Shown: one piece after another, positions 43,280-52,610 of the stretch
Layout: each line of letters starts with the position of its first letter
Position numbering within the stretch: the first letter of the stretch is position 1
Assembly (NCBI RefSeq): GCF_001715295.1
Contig: NZ_MDKB01000006.1
Location: 1-64,000, forward strand
Direction of reading: 5' to 3'
DNA length: 64,000 nucleotides
Origin: Streptomyces griseus
GTDB lineage: Bacteria; Actinomycetota; Actinomycetes; Streptomycetales; Streptomycetaceae
Program-made: the position numbers and the translations under genes
Notes under the pieces: model-generated
What the model saw: only the letters and a program-made list of their open reading frames with translations
What the model was told of the DNA's origin: nothing
The model's database searches: none

Positions 43280-44623
43280 ATGGCCCTCAGGATCACCGTG
43301 ATCGGCACCGGCTACCTCGGGGCCACCCATGCCGCGGCCATGGCGGAGCTCGGCTTCGAGGTCCTCGGCCTCGACGTCGTGCCGGAGAAGATCGAGATGC
43401 TCTCGGCGGGCAAGGTCCCGATGTACGAGCCGGGCCTCGAGGAGATGCTGCGGAAGCACGTGGCCGGCATCGAGGGGTCGACCGGGCGGCTGCGGTTCAC
43501 CACCTCCTGGGAGGAGATCGGCGCCTTCGGCGATGTGCACTTCGTCTGCGTGAACACTCCCCAGAAGCACGGCGAGTACGCCTGCGACATGAGCTATGTG
43601 GACAGCGCCTTCGAATCCCTGGCCCCCCGGCTCACCCGGCCGGCGCTGGTGGTGGGCAAGTCCACCGTGCCGGTGGGCTCCGCGGCCCGGCTGGCCGCGC
43701 GGCTGGCCGAACTCGCCCCCGCGGGTACGGACGTGGAGCTGGCCTGGAACCCGGAGTTCCTGCGCGAGGGCTTCGCGGTGAACGACACGCTGCACCCGGA
43801 CCGGATCGTCGTCGGCGTGGAGAGCGAGCGGGCCGAGAAGCTGCTGCGCGAGGTGTACGCCGGACCGGTCGGTGAGGGCTCGCCGTTCGTGGTGACCGAC
43901 TTCCCGACGGCGGAGCTGGTCAAGACCTCGGCGAACTCCTTCCTGGCGACCAAGATCTCGTTCATCAACGCGATGGCGGAGGTCTGCGAGGCCGCCGACG
44001 GCGATGTGGTGAAGCTCGCGGAGGCCCTCGGCCACGACGAGCGGATCGGCAAGAAGTTCCTGCGGGCCGGGGTCGGTTTCGGCGGAGGCTGCCTGCCCAA
44101 GGACATCCGCGCCTTCATGGCGCGCGCCGGTGAACTGGGCGCCGACCAGGCGCTGACCTTCCTTCGGGAGGTCGACTCCATCAACATGCGCCGCCGCGGC
44201 CACATGGTGGAGCTCGCCCGGGAGGCCGTGGGCGGCGGATCGTTCCTGGGTACCCGCGTCGCGGTGCTGGGCGCGACCTTCAAGCCGGATTCGGACGACG
44301 TACGCGACTCGCCGGCCCTGAACGTGGCCGGCCAGATCCACCTGCAGGGCGGGCAGGTCACCGTCTTCGACCCCAAGGGGATGGACAACGCCCGGCGGCT
44401 GTTCCCGACGCTCGGCTACGCGGACACGGCGCTGGACGCCGTGCGCGGGGCGGACGTGGTCCTGCACCTGACGGAGTGGCGCGAGTTCCGCGAGCTGGAC
44501 GTCGTGGCGCTGGGCGAGGTGGCCGCGCGGCGCACCGTCCTGGACGGGCGCAACGCGCTCGACCCCCTGGTGTGGCGCGAGGCCGGGTGGACGTACCGGG
44601 CGATGGGCCGGCCGACGGCCTGA
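43280..44623 (+). CDS. UDP-glucose/GDP-mannose dehydrogenase family protein (UDP-glucose 6-dehydrogenase)
   Basis: The enzyme has 447 residues and would oxidise a nucleotide sugar to its uronic acid. The NAD-binding start is ITVIGTGYLGATHAAAMAEL, the middle motif WNPEFLREGFAVNDTLHPDR, and the catalytic cysteine C271 lies in GVGFGGGCLPKDIRAF. The C-terminal sugar-binding domain contains VLGATFKPDSDDVRDSPAL. Motifs favour UDP-glucose over GDP-mannose, but the latter is not excluded, since this window also encodes mannose activation. UDP-glucuronate would feed wall teichuronic-type polymers. Confidence 0.92.
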   Translation: MALRITVIGTGYLGATHAAAMAELGFEVLGLDVVPEKIEMLSAGKVPMYEPGLEEMLRKHVAGIEGSTGRLRFTTSWEEIGAFGDVHFVCVNTPQKHGEYACDMSYVDSAFESLAPRLTRPALVVGKSTVPVGSAARLAARLAELAPAGTDVELAWNPEFLREGFAVNDTLHPDRIVVGVESERAEKLLREVYAGPVGEGSPFVVTDFPTAELVKTSANSFLATKISFINAMAEVCEAADGDVVKLAEALGHDERIGKKFLRAGVGFGGGCLPKDIRAFMARAGELGADQALTFLREVDSINMRRRGHMVELAREAVGGGSFLGTRVAVLGATFKPDSDDVRDSPALNVAGQIHLQGGQVTVFDPKGMDNARRLFPTLGYADTALDAVRGADVVLHLTEWREFRELDVVALGEVAARRTVLDGRNALDPLVWREAGWTYRAMGRPTA

Positions 44624-44824
44624 GCCGACGGGCGGTCCCCCGGTCCCCCGGTCCCACCGGGGCGGGCACCGGAACCGGGCAGGCCCCGCGGCGGGACCAC
44701 CGAGGGGCCCACGCCCGCCAGGCGTCCGGGCCGGGCGGTCACCGCAGCACGAACGTCGCGGCACGAGCACCGCTGCAGGACCGCCCGACGGGCCGGGCGC
44801 CCGCCCCGCGTCCGGACCGCACGG

Positions 44825-46027
44825 TCAGCGCAGCGGGCCGTCCAGCTGCTCGATCGTCGCGTGGGACGGGCCCAGCCGGACGCTCAGGTCCCGGGCCACC
44901 GCTTCCGCGTCGCGCAGGACCCGTACCGCGTTCTGCCACGTCAGCTTGGCGATGTCCTGGTCCGACCAGCCGCGGGCGAGCAGTTCCGCGATCAGGCGCG
45001 GGTAGCCGGAGACGTCCTCCAGGCCCTGCGGGAGGAACGCCGTGCCGTCGTAGTCACCGCCGATCCCGATGTGGTCGACACCGACGATCTCGCGCATGTG
45101 GTCGAGGTGGTCGGCGATCGTCGCCACGGTGGCCGGCGGGCGGGGGTGGACCGCCTCGAAGTCCGCGTGGACCCGCATGGCGGCCGGTGTGGTGTCCAGG
45201 TGGTGCAGGCCGTGCTCCCGCATGTTGCGGTCGGCGGCCAGCGTCCACTCGACGGCCGCGGGGAGGACGAACTTCGGCACGAAGGTGGCCATGGCCACCC
45301 CGCCGTTGGCCGCGAGCATCCGCAGCACGTCGTCGGGGACGTTGCGCGGGTGGTCGCAGACGGCGCGGGCGGAGGAGTGCGAGAAGATCACGGGCGCGAC
45401 CGAGACGGCGAGCGCGTCCCGCATGGTGGTGGCCGCCACGTGGGAGAGGTCGACCAGCATGCCGATGCGGTTCATCTCCCGTACGACCTCGCGGCCGAAC
45501 TCCGTCAGGCCACCGCTGCGCGGGGAGTCCGTCGCCGAGTCCGCCCAGTCGGTGTTGTCGTTGTGCGTCAGCGTCATGTACCGGACGCCGAGGGTGTGCA
45601 GCGCCCGCAGGGTGCCCAGGGAGTTGTTGATGGAGTGGCCGCCCTCGGCGCCCATCAGGGAGGCGATGCGGCCTTCGGCTCGGGCCTTCTCCATGTCGTC
45701 GGCGGTCAGCGCGCGCCGCAGGTCCGCCGGGTGGCGGTCCAGCAGCTCGGCGACCACGTCGATCTGTTCCAGCGTGGCGCTGACCGCGTCGTCCCCGGTG
45801 AGGTGGGTGGAGACGTAGACGGACCAGAACTGCGCGCCGACGCCGCCGGCCCGCAGCCGCGGGATGTCGGTGTGCAGGACGCCGCTCTGGTCGGTGGCGA
45901 TGTCCCGGGCGTCCAGGTCGTAACCGACCTGTTCGCGCAGCGCCCAGGGGAGGTCGTTGTGGCCGTCGACGACCGGGTGGTCGGCGAGGAGGCGGCGTGC
46001 CCGGTCCAGGTGGTACTCGCTGCTCAT
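44825..46027 (-). CDS. Membrane dipeptidase (renal dipeptidase family, M19)
   Basis: The enzyme has 400 residues. M19 zinc-site motifs are visible: VVDGHNDLPWALR (HxD), SLMGAEGGHSINN (Glu), VDLSHVAATT and VIFSHSSARAVCDHPRNV (His), and GVDHIGIGGDYDGT. It hydrolyses dipeptides, including D-amino-acid ones. No signal peptide is seen, so a cytoplasmic location is likely. It lies 7 bp downstream of purE and is probably part of the purK-purE transcript. Confidence 0.94.
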   Translation of the reverse strand: MSSEYHLDRARRLLADHPVVDGHNDLPWALREQVGYDLDARDIATDQSGVLHTDIPRLRAGGVGAQFWSVYVSTHLTGDDAVSATLEQIDVVAELLDRHPADLRRALTADDMEKARAEGRIASLMGAEGGHSINNSLGTLRALHTLGVRYMTLTHNDNTDWADSATDSPRSGGLTEFGREVVREMNRIGMLVDLSHVAATTMRDALAVSVAPVIFSHSSARAVCDHPRNVPDDVLRMLAANGGVAMATFVPKFVLPAAVEWTLAADRNMREHGLHHLDTTPAAMRVHADFEAVHPRPPATVATIADHLDHMREIVGVDHIGIGGDYDGTAFLPQGLEDVSGYPRLIAELLARGWSDQDIAKLTWQNAVRVLRDAEAVARDLSVRLGPSHATIEQLDGPLR

Positions 46028-46034
46028 CGGTTCC

Positions 46035-46577
46035 CTACTTCCCGAAGCCGAACGAGTCGGCGCCCTCGACCTTGGCGCGCAGCCGCTTGCCCTTCTCCGT
46101 GGCCTGGTCGTTGAGCTCCTGCTGGAAGTCCTTCATCCGCGCCAGCAGCTCCGTGTCGTGCGCGGCGAGGATGCGGGCGGCGAGCAGCCCCGCGTTGCGC
46201 GCGCCGCCGACCGAGACGGTGGCGACGGGGACTCCGGCGGGCATCTGCACGATGGAGAGCAGGCTGTCCATGCCGTCGAGGTACTTCAGCGGCACCGGTA
46301 CGCCGATCACGGGGAGCGGGGTCACCGAGGCCAGCATGCCCGGCAGGTGCGCCGCCCCGCCCGCCCCGGCGATGACCGCCTTGAGCCCGCGGTCCGCCGC
46401 GGACTCGCCGTACGCGATCATCTCGCGGGGCATGCGGTGGGCGGAGACGACGTCGACCTCGTAGGGGATCTCGAACTCGTCGAGGGCCTCGGCGGCGGCC
46501 TCCATGACGGGCCAGTCGGAGTCCGATCCCATGACGATGCCGATGACGGGGCTGGGTGCGGTACCGGAAGAGGTCAT
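46035..46577 (-). CDS. purE: N5-carboxyaminoimidazole ribonucleotide mutase
   Basis: The enzyme has 180 residues and is class I PurE, which converts N5-CAIR to CAIR in purine synthesis. Signatures are GIVMGSDSDWPVMEAAAE, VVSAHRMP and AGAGGAAHLPGMLAS. ATG 46577 overlaps the purK stop (ATGA), giving coupled translation of the two partner enzymes. Confidence 0.96.
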   Translation of the reverse strand: MTSSGTAPSPVIGIVMGSDSDWPVMEAAAEALDEFEIPYEVDVVSAHRMPREMIAYGESAADRGLKAVIAGAGGAAHLPGMLASVTPLPVIGVPVPLKYLDGMDSLLSIVQMPAGVPVATVSVGGARNAGLLAARILAAHDTELLARMKDFQQELNDQATEKGKRLRAKVEGADSFGFGK

Positions 46578-47725
46578 TCGGTGATCGTCCCTCGCAGGTA
46601 GTCGGCCGCGTGCCGGGCGCGCTCCCGCACGTCCGCCAGGTCGTCGCCGTAGGTGTTGACATGGCCGACCTTGCGGCCGGGCTTCACGTCCTTGCCGTAC
46701 ATGTGGATCTTGAGCTGCGGGTCGCGGGCCATGCAGTGCAGGTACGCCTGGTACATGTCCGGGTAGTCGCCGCCCAGGACGTTGCACATGACCGTCCAGG
46801 TTGCGCGGGGCCGCGGGTCGCCGAGCGGCAGGTCCAGGACGGCCCGGACGTGGTTGGCGAACTGCGAGGTGACCGCGCCGTCCTGGGTCCAGTGCCCGGA
46901 GTTGTGGGGGCGCATCGCCAGCTCGTTGACGAGAATGCCGGGGGTCCCGTCGGCGTCACGGGTCTCGAACAGCTCGACCGCGAGGTGGCCGACCACACCG
47001 AGCTCGGCGGCGATCCGCAGGGCGAGCTGCTGGGCCTCGCCGGCCAGCCGCTCGTCCAGCTCGGGCGCCGGGGCGACGACCGTGTCGCAGACGCCGTCGA
47101 CCTGGACGGACTCGACGACCGGGTAGGCCACGGCCTGGCCGTGCGGCGAGCGGACGATGTTCGCCGCCAGCTCCCGTACGAAGTCGACCTTCTCCTCGGC
47201 GAGCACGGGGACACCGGCCCGGAAGGGCTCGGCGGCGTCCGCCTCGGAGCGGACCACCCAGACGCCCTTGCCGTCGTAGCCGCCGCGGACCGTCTTCAGT
47301 ATGACGGGGAAGCCGCCGGTCTCCTCGGCGAAGGCAGCGGCGTCGGCCGGGTCCTTCACGAGGCGGTGGCGGGGGCAGGGTGCGCCGATCTCGGTGAGCT
47401 TCGCGCGCATCACCCCCTTGTCCTGGGCGTGCACCAGGGCGTCGGGGCCGGGGCGGACGGGGATGCCGTCCGCCTCCAGTGCGCGCAGGTGCTCGGTCGG
47501 CACGTGCTCGTGATCGAAGGTGATCACGTCGCAGCCGCGCGCGAAGGCGCGCAGCGTCTCCAGGTCGCGGTAGTCGCCGACGACGACTTCGCTCACCACC
47601 TGGGCGGCCGAATCCTGAGGAGTGTCACTGAGCAGCTTGAACTTCAGCCCGAGGGGGATGCCCGCCTCGTGGGTCATACGGGCGAGCTGACCGCCGCCGA
47701 CCATACCGACTACCGGGAACGTCAC
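46574..47725 (-). CDS. purK: 5-(carboxyamino)imidazole ribonucleotide synthase
   Basis: The enzyme has 383 residues with an ATP-grasp fold and makes N5-CAIR from AIR, ATP and bicarbonate. It starts VTFPVVGMVGGGQLARM and contains VITFDHEHVPTEHLRALE, VILKTVRGGYDGKG and NELAMRPHNSGHWT. The start is GTG 47725, with GGAG close upstream. Longer in-frame readings extend into the divergent gtrA-like gene and are rejected. Confidence 0.96.
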   Translation of the reverse strand: MTFPVVGMVGGGQLARMTHEAGIPLGLKFKLLSDTPQDSAAQVVSEVVVGDYRDLETLRAFARGCDVITFDHEHVPTEHLRALEADGIPVRPGPDALVHAQDKGVMRAKLTEIGAPCPRHRLVKDPADAAAFAEETGGFPVILKTVRGGYDGKGVWVVRSEADAAEPFRAGVPVLAEEKVDFVRELAANIVRSPHGQAVAYPVVESVQVDGVCDTVVAPAPELDERLAGEAQQLALRIAAELGVVGHLAVELFETRDADGTPGILVNELAMRPHNSGHWTQDGAVTSQFANHVRAVLDLPLGDPRPRATWTVMCNVLGGDYPDMYQAYLHCMARDPQLKIHMYGKDVKPGRKVGHVNTYGDDLADVRERARHAADYLRGTITE

Positions 47726-47874
47726 GGCTCCAGGGTATCCGGCGTGCGCAACGTCCTTCGACCGTCCCGCGGCGGGGAGTCCTCCCGTACCCGGGACGGG
47801 CTGCGGACCGCCGGCGGGCGGCGGCGTCGCCGGGCCGTACGGGCGGCGGGCGGACAGCGCGCGGGCGGGGGCCG

Positions 47875-47922
47875 CGGCCACCCGCCCGGCGGGGAGCACG
47901 CCCTTCGCCGGGCGGGTGGCCG
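47875..47922. repeat. Perfect 17-bp inverted repeat in the purK/GtrA divergent promoter region
   Basis: 47875-47891 pairs perfectly with 47906-47922 around a 14-base loop. It is followed immediately on the plus strand by TAGCAT (47924-47929), a good -10 for the GtrA gene. Strong hairpins usually end transcription units, but here both neighbouring genes point away from it. Confidence 0.75.
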
Positions 47923-47971
47923 TTAGCATGGCCGCGTTGACGAAACCGACCGGACGGGGCTGAGCGACCAC

Positions 47972-48490
47972 ATGAGCGAACGGGGCGCACTGCGGACCCG
48001 GCTTGATCTGCTGGCCCGGGAGGTCGCCAAGTTCGGCGCGGTCGGCGCCTTCGGGCTGGTCGTGAACATCGCCGTCTCGAACCTGATCTGGCGCACCACG
48101 GACACTCCGGTGGTGCGGGCCGGCCTGATGGGGACGGTCGTCGCCATCCTGTTCAACTACGTCGGCTTCCGCTACTGGACCTACCGGGAGCGCGACAAGA
48201 CCGGCCGGGCCCGCGAACTGGCGCTGTTCCTGCTGTTCAGCGCCGTCGGGGCGGTGATCGAGACGGGTGTGCTGTACCTCGCGACCTACGGCTTCGGCTG
48301 GAACAGCCCCGTCCAGAGCAACGTCTTCAAGATCGTCGGCATCTCCCTCGCGACCCTGTTCCGCTTCTGGTCGTACCGCACCTGGGTGTTCAAGGCCCTT
48401 CCCGCCAAGGAGGCCGTGCTCACAGCGGAACGATTTCTGGAACAGCGACGACCCGCCGACGACGTAGCGCACGGCCCCGTGCCCCGCTGA
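47972..48490 (+). CDS. GtrA family membrane protein
   Basis: The protein has 172 residues with four membrane helices (FGAVGAFGLVVNIAVSNLIW, LMGTVVAILFNYVGFRYWTY, LALFLLFSAVGAVIETGVLY, VFKIVGISLATLFRFWSYRT). The basic FRFWSYRTWVFK ending of helix 4 is typical. GtrA proteins are thought to flip or present undecaprenyl-phosphate-linked sugars for cell-surface polysaccharide modification. This fits the wall-polymer genes elsewhere in the window. Confidence 0.92.
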   Translation: MSERGALRTRLDLLAREVAKFGAVGAFGLVVNIAVSNLIWRTTDTPVVRAGLMGTVVAILFNYVGFRYWTYRERDKTGRARELALFLLFSAVGAVIETGVLYLATYGFGWNSPVQSNVFKIVGISLATLFRFWSYRTWVFKALPAKEAVLTAERFLEQRRPADDVAHGPVPR

Positions 48491-48509
48491 CGGGTGACGC
48501 CCCGGACCC

Positions 48510-49775
48510 TCAGCGCACCGGGCGTTCGGCTTCCTCGTGGGACGGCGCGACCCGGCTGAGGAAGAGCGCGAAGACGGGGGGCTGCTGCTGGAGCAGTTCG
48601 AGCCGGCCGCCGTCCGCCTCCGCGAGGTCCCGGGCGACCGCGAGCCCGATGCCGGTGGAGTTGCGGCCGCTGATGGTCCGCTCGAAGATCCGCGCCCCGA
48701 GATCGGCCGGTACGCCGGGGCCCTCGTCCGTGACCTCGATGACGGCCTGGTTCCCCGTGACCCGCGTGCGCAGCGCGACCGTGCCCCCGCCGTGCATCAG
48801 TGAGTTCTCGATCAGCGCGGCGAGCACCTGGGCGACGGCACCCGGGGTGCCCACGGCCCGCAGCCCGTGCTTGCCGGAGCAGACGACCGCGCGGCCCGCG
48901 CTGCGGTAGGCGGGGCGCCACTCCTCGATCTGCTGCTTGACGACCTCGTCGAGGTCGAAGAAGACCGCGGAGCCGGTACGCGGGTCGCGGGAGTTGGTCA
49001 GCAGGCGCTCCACCACGTCCGTGAGCCGCTCGACCTGGGTGAGGGCGATGTTCGCCTCCTCCTTCACCGTGTCCGGGTCGTCGGTGGCCGAGATCTCCTC
49101 GATCCGCATCGACAGGGCGGTCAGCGGGGTACGGAGCTGGTGCGAGGCGTCGGCGGCGAGACGTCGCTCGGCGGTGAGCATCCGGGCGATCCGCTCGGCG
49201 GAGGCGTCCAGGACATCGGCCACCCGGTCCAGCTCCGCCACGCCGTACCGCTTGTGCCGGGGGCGGGGGTCGCCGGAGCCGAGGCGCTCGGCGGTCTCGG
49301 CGAGGTCGGTGAGCGGCGAGGTCAGCCGGTTGGCCTGGCGTACGGCGAGGAGCACGGCGGAGACGATCGCGAGGAGCGCCACCGCCCCGATGATCAACAG
49401 GGTCCGGCCGACCTCACGGGTCACGGCCGAGCGGGACTCCTCGACGGTGACCTTCTCCCCGTCCTCCCCCGTCTCCGTACTGCGCAGGACGCTGTCCGTG
49501 GGGCGTTCGCCGACCTCGATGGGGGCGCGTCCGGGGATCTCGACGCGTGCGTAGCGGCTCGGGTCGACCTGTTCGGACAGGACGTCGGGGGTGATCCGCT
49601 CCGCACCGAGCAGGCGGCTCTCCACGACGCTGATCAGCCGCAGCGCCTCGGAGTCGACGCTCTCCTGGGCACTGTTGCTGATGGTGCGGGTCTCGACGAT
49701 GACGAGGGAGACGCCGAAGACGGCGATCACGACGAGGACCACGGCGAGCGTGGAGTTGATCAGTCGGCGGCGCAT
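48510..49775 (-). CDS. Two-component sensor histidine kinase
   Basis: The protein has 421 residues. Helix 1 (STLAVVLVVIAVFGVSLVIV), an extracellular sensor of about 105 residues and helix 2 (LLIIGAVALLAIVSAVLLAV) lead to a HAMP domain, the phosphorylated His in DASHQLRTPLTALSMRI, an N box (ALIENSLMHGGG), a G1 box (VTDEGPGVPADLG) and GRNSTGIGLAVARDLAEADG. It lies 15 bp downstream of its response regulator. The signal is unknown; I do not assign a named system. Confidence 0.94.
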   Translation of the reverse strand: MRRRLINSTLAVVLVVIAVFGVSLVIVETRTISNSAQESVDSEALRLISVVESRLLGAERITPDVLSEQVDPSRYARVEIPGRAPIEVGERPTDSVLRSTETGEDGEKVTVEESRSAVTREVGRTLLIIGAVALLAIVSAVLLAVRQANRLTSPLTDLAETAERLGSGDPRPRHKRYGVAELDRVADVLDASAERIARMLTAERRLAADASHQLRTPLTALSMRIEEISATDDPDTVKEEANIALTQVERLTDVVERLLTNSRDPRTGSAVFFDLDEVVKQQIEEWRPAYRSAGRAVVCSGKHGLRAVGTPGAVAQVLAALIENSLMHGGGTVALRTRVTGNQAVIEVTDEGPGVPADLGARIFERTISGRNSTGIGLAVARDLAEADGGRLELLQQQPPVFALFLSRVAPSHEEAERPVR

Positions 49776-49790
49776 GACTGTCTCTGTACG

Positions 49791-50468
49791 TCAGCTCTTC
49801 TCGAACCGGAAGCCGACGCCCCGCACGGTGGCGATGTAACGGGGGTTGGCCGCGTCGTCCCCGAGCTTCTTGCGGAGCCAGGAGATGTGCATGTCGAGCG
49901 TCTTCGTGGAGGACCACCAGGTGGTGTCCCAGACCTCGCGCATCAGCTGGTCGCGGGTGACGACCCGGCCGGCGTCGCGGACGAGGACCCGGAGCAGGTC
50001 GAACTCCTTGGCGGTGAGCTGGAGTTCCTCCTCGCCCATCCAGGCGCGGTGCGACTCGACGTCGATCCTGACGCCGTGCGTGGCGGGCTGCGGCGCGGTC
50101 TCCGCGGCGCCGCGGCGCAGGAGGGCGCGGACCCGGGCGAGCAGCTCGGCGAGGCGGAAGGGCTTCGTGACGTAGTCGTCGGCTCCGGCGTCGAGGCCGA
50201 CCACGGTGTCGACCTCGTCGGCGCGGGCGGTCAGCACCAGGATCGGCACGGCGTGGCCGTCCGCCCGCAGCCGTCTGGCGACCTCCAGGCCGTCCATCCC
50301 GGGCAGCCCCAGGTCGAGCACGACCAGGTCTATGCCCCCCTGGAGTCCGGCGTCGAGCGCGGTCGGACCGTCCTGGCGGACCTCGACCTCGTAACCCTCA
50401 CGACGCAGGGCGCGGGCCAGTGGCTCCGAGATGGATGCGTCGTCCTCGGCGAGCAGTACACGGGTCAT
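49791..50468 (-). CDS. OmpR/PhoB-type response regulator
   Basis: The protein has 225 residues. The receiver domain has LLAEDD, the phosphorylated Asp in DLVVLDLGLPGMDGLEVA, and VLTARADEVD and DDYVTKPF. The C-terminal winged helix contains LTAKEFDLLRVLVRDAG and the recognition region TLDMHISWLRKKLGDDAANP. ATG 50468 gives the canonical MTRVLLAEDDASIS; an upstream start at 50489 adds seven unlike residues. It forms an operon with the histidine kinase. Confidence 0.95.
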   Translation of the reverse strand: MTRVLLAEDDASISEPLARALRREGYEVEVRQDGPTALDAGLQGGIDLVVLDLGLPGMDGLEVARRLRADGHAVPILVLTARADEVDTVVGLDAGADDYVTKPFRLAELLARVRALLRRGAAETAPQPATHGVRIDVESHRAWMGEEELQLTAKEFDLLRVLVRDAGRVVTRDQLMREVWDTTWWSSTKTLDMHISWLRKKLGDDAANPRYIATVRGVGFRFEKS

Positions 50469-50955
50469 GAGGGTGATGGTAGTCCGCACCGGGGCCTCGG
50501 GGTGAGGTACTCGTCAAGGCCTGCGAGCCAGGGACACGAAACGGTCATGCACCTTTGAACAGGGGGGTTCGGTTCCTTCAGGACCTGTGATCCGTGTCTC
50601 AAGTCCTTCCATATCCCTGAGTGTCATGTCGTATGGTGGCTCGACGCCTGTTGCACCACCTGAGGACCTTTGGGCAGCTATTCGCGCCAAGGGTCACTTT
50701 TGTGTGCGGGCCGGTTCCCGCCGGCTCCGACCAGTGAATGACCTATGGGCCGGGCCCGGAGCGCGAGGACGCGCCCCGGGCGTGGATCCCGGTACGGCCG
50801 GTCCCCGACTCCGCCCCCGCTCCCTCCGGAGCCGGTGGCCGGATCGAATTCCCTCGAGGCGTCGGGGGTGGGGCGCGACCGTCCCGGTGCCGGCTACCCC
50901 CCACCGGGCGCCCACCGCTCACAAGGCGACGCGTCCCGACCAGCAAGGATCGACC
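50469..50955. other. 487-bp divergent region before the peptide transporter gene
   Basis: No gene is supported, although the frame stays open upstream of the transporter. The middle (about 50540-50720) is lower in G+C, as expected for promoters. AAGGA precedes the transporter start. I could not assign an operator or riboswitch. Confidence 0.4.
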
Positions 50956-52446
50956 ATGGCGTCCAGCCTGACGAAGGAATCGGCCGGCACTGCCGGTAGC
51001 GAGAAGACCTTCTTCGGCCACCCCCGCGGCCTGGCCACTCTCTTCATGACGGAGATGTGGGAGCGCTTCAGCTACTACGGTATGCGCGCGCTCCTCCCGC
51101 TCTACCTGATCGCTCCCAACGGGCTTCACCTGAACCCCGCCACGGCCACGGCGATCTACTCGGTCTACCTGTCGCTGGTGTACCTGCTCGCCATGCCCGG
51201 CGGCTGGTTCGGCGACCGCGTCTGGGGCCCCCGCAAGACCGTCGCCATCGCGGGCGGCGTCATCATGCTCGGCCACCTGACGCTGGCACTGCCCACCGAG
51301 GGCACCTTCTTCGCCGGCCTCGGCCTGGTGGCGATCGGCTCCGGTCTGCTGAAGTCCAACATCTCCACGATGGTCGGCCACCTCTACGACGGCCCGGACG
51401 ACCCGCGCCGTGACGGTGGCTTCACGATCTTCTACATGGGCATCAACATGGGTGCCTTCGCCGCGCCGCTGGTCATCGGCACCGTGGGCGAGAGTGTCAA
51501 CTGGCACCTGGGCTTCGCCCTCGCCGCACTCGGCATGGGTCTGGGTGTCGCCCAGTTCCTGCTCGGCACCCGCCACCTCGACCCGCGCAGTCTCGTCGTG
51601 CCGAAGCCGCTGTCCGCGGACGAGCGCGCGTCCACGCTGCGCAAGGCCATGATCTGGATGGGCATCGCCGCGGTCTTCTACATCGGCACGGTGGTCACCG
51701 GCGTCTACACGCTGAACTGGCTGCTGGTCCCGATCACCGTGGCCGGTCTGGTCATCCCGGTGATGGTCCTGGCCCGCATCAAGCGGGACAAGGAGCTCAG
51801 CGCCACCGAGCAGGCCAAGATGTCCGGCTACATCTGGTTCTTCGTGGCCGCCGCCATCTTCTGGATGATCTACGACCAGGGCGGCTCGACCCTGGCGATC
51901 TTCGCCGACTCCTCGGCGGAGAACTCGGTGCTCGGCTGGAACTTCCCGGTCTCGTGGTACCAGTCGGTCAACCCGGTACTGATCATGGCGCTGGCCCCGG
52001 TCTTCGCCGCCTTCTGGATGGCGCTGAACCGGCGGGGCAAGGAGCCGAGCACGATCGTGAAGTTCAGCTCCGGTCTGGTGCTGGTCGGTGCGTCGTTCTT
52101 CCTCTTCCTGCTGCCGCTGACGATCGCCGGCGACGGCCACAAGGCCGCCGCGATGTGGCTGGTGGCGATCTACTTCGTGCAGACCGTCGCGGAGCTGACG
52201 CTCTCTCCCGTGGGCCTCTCGGTCACCACGAAGATGGCTCCGGCCAAGTACGCGAGCCAGATGATGGGGGTGTGGTTCCTCGCGGTCACCGCGGGCGACT
52301 GCACCACCGGGCTGCTGTCCATCGCGGGTGTGGAGCTCAACGGCACCGGGGTGGTGGCGCTCCAGGCCACCCTGGCGGTCCTCGCGGGTGTCGCGATCTT
52401 CATGTACCGCGGCAAGGTCAAGACGCTCATGGGCAACGTCCGCTGA
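50956..52446 (+). CDS. POT/PTR2 family proton-dependent oligopeptide transporter
   Basis: The protein has 496 residues and 12-14 membrane helices. The proton-coupling motif is EMWERFSYYGMRALLPLYLI (ExxERFxYY), the MFS loop is GGWFGDRVWGPRKT, and the PTR2 signature region is FTIFYMGINMGAFAAPLV. The C-terminal half contains a substrate-site Glu region in VAELTLSPVGLSVTTKMAP. It imports di- and tripeptides with protons. ATG 50956 has AAGGA six bases upstream. A dipeptide importer 5 kb from a dipeptidase may be coincidence. Confidence 0.95.
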   Translation: MASSLTKESAGTAGSEKTFFGHPRGLATLFMTEMWERFSYYGMRALLPLYLIAPNGLHLNPATATAIYSVYLSLVYLLAMPGGWFGDRVWGPRKTVAIAGGVIMLGHLTLALPTEGTFFAGLGLVAIGSGLLKSNISTMVGHLYDGPDDPRRDGGFTIFYMGINMGAFAAPLVIGTVGESVNWHLGFALAALGMGLGVAQFLLGTRHLDPRSLVVPKPLSADERASTLRKAMIWMGIAAVFYIGTVVTGVYTLNWLLVPITVAGLVIPVMVLARIKRDKELSATEQAKMSGYIWFFVAAAIFWMIYDQGGSTLAIFADSSAENSVLGWNFPVSWYQSVNPVLIMALAPVFAAFWMALNRRGKEPSTIVKFSSGLVLVGASFFLFLLPLTIAGDGHKAAAMWLVAIYFVQTVAELTLSPVGLSVTTKMAPAKYASQMMGVWFLAVTAGDCTTGLLSIAGVELNGTGVVALQATLAVLAGVAIFMYRGKVKTLMGNVR

Positions 52447-52567
52447 CGCGGAGCCCTTCGTGGGCCTTCTCGCGGCCGGGGGCCGTCGTACCGATCGGGT
52501 GCGGCGGCCCCTGGCCGTATCCGGCGGGAGCCGTACGGGGGGGCCGCCCGGAGCGGGCACGCGAAAA

Positions 52568-52592
52568 GCGCGCCGGGTGTGTTCCGGCGCGC
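52568..52592 (-). terminator. Rho-independent terminator downstream of the anti-sigma factor gene
   Basis: On the minus strand GCGCGCCGG pairs with CCGGCGCGC around AACACAC and is followed by TTTTCG. This is one of the few hairpin-plus-T-run terminators in the window. Confidence 0.8.
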
Positions 52593-52610
52593 CTAGGGTG
52601 GAGCGGGGGG

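Noticed and set aside
50587..50955. N-terminal extension of the peptide transporter
   Set aside because: The upstream frame has poor composition and no helices. ATG 50956 has AAGGA at the right distance and matches the family start.
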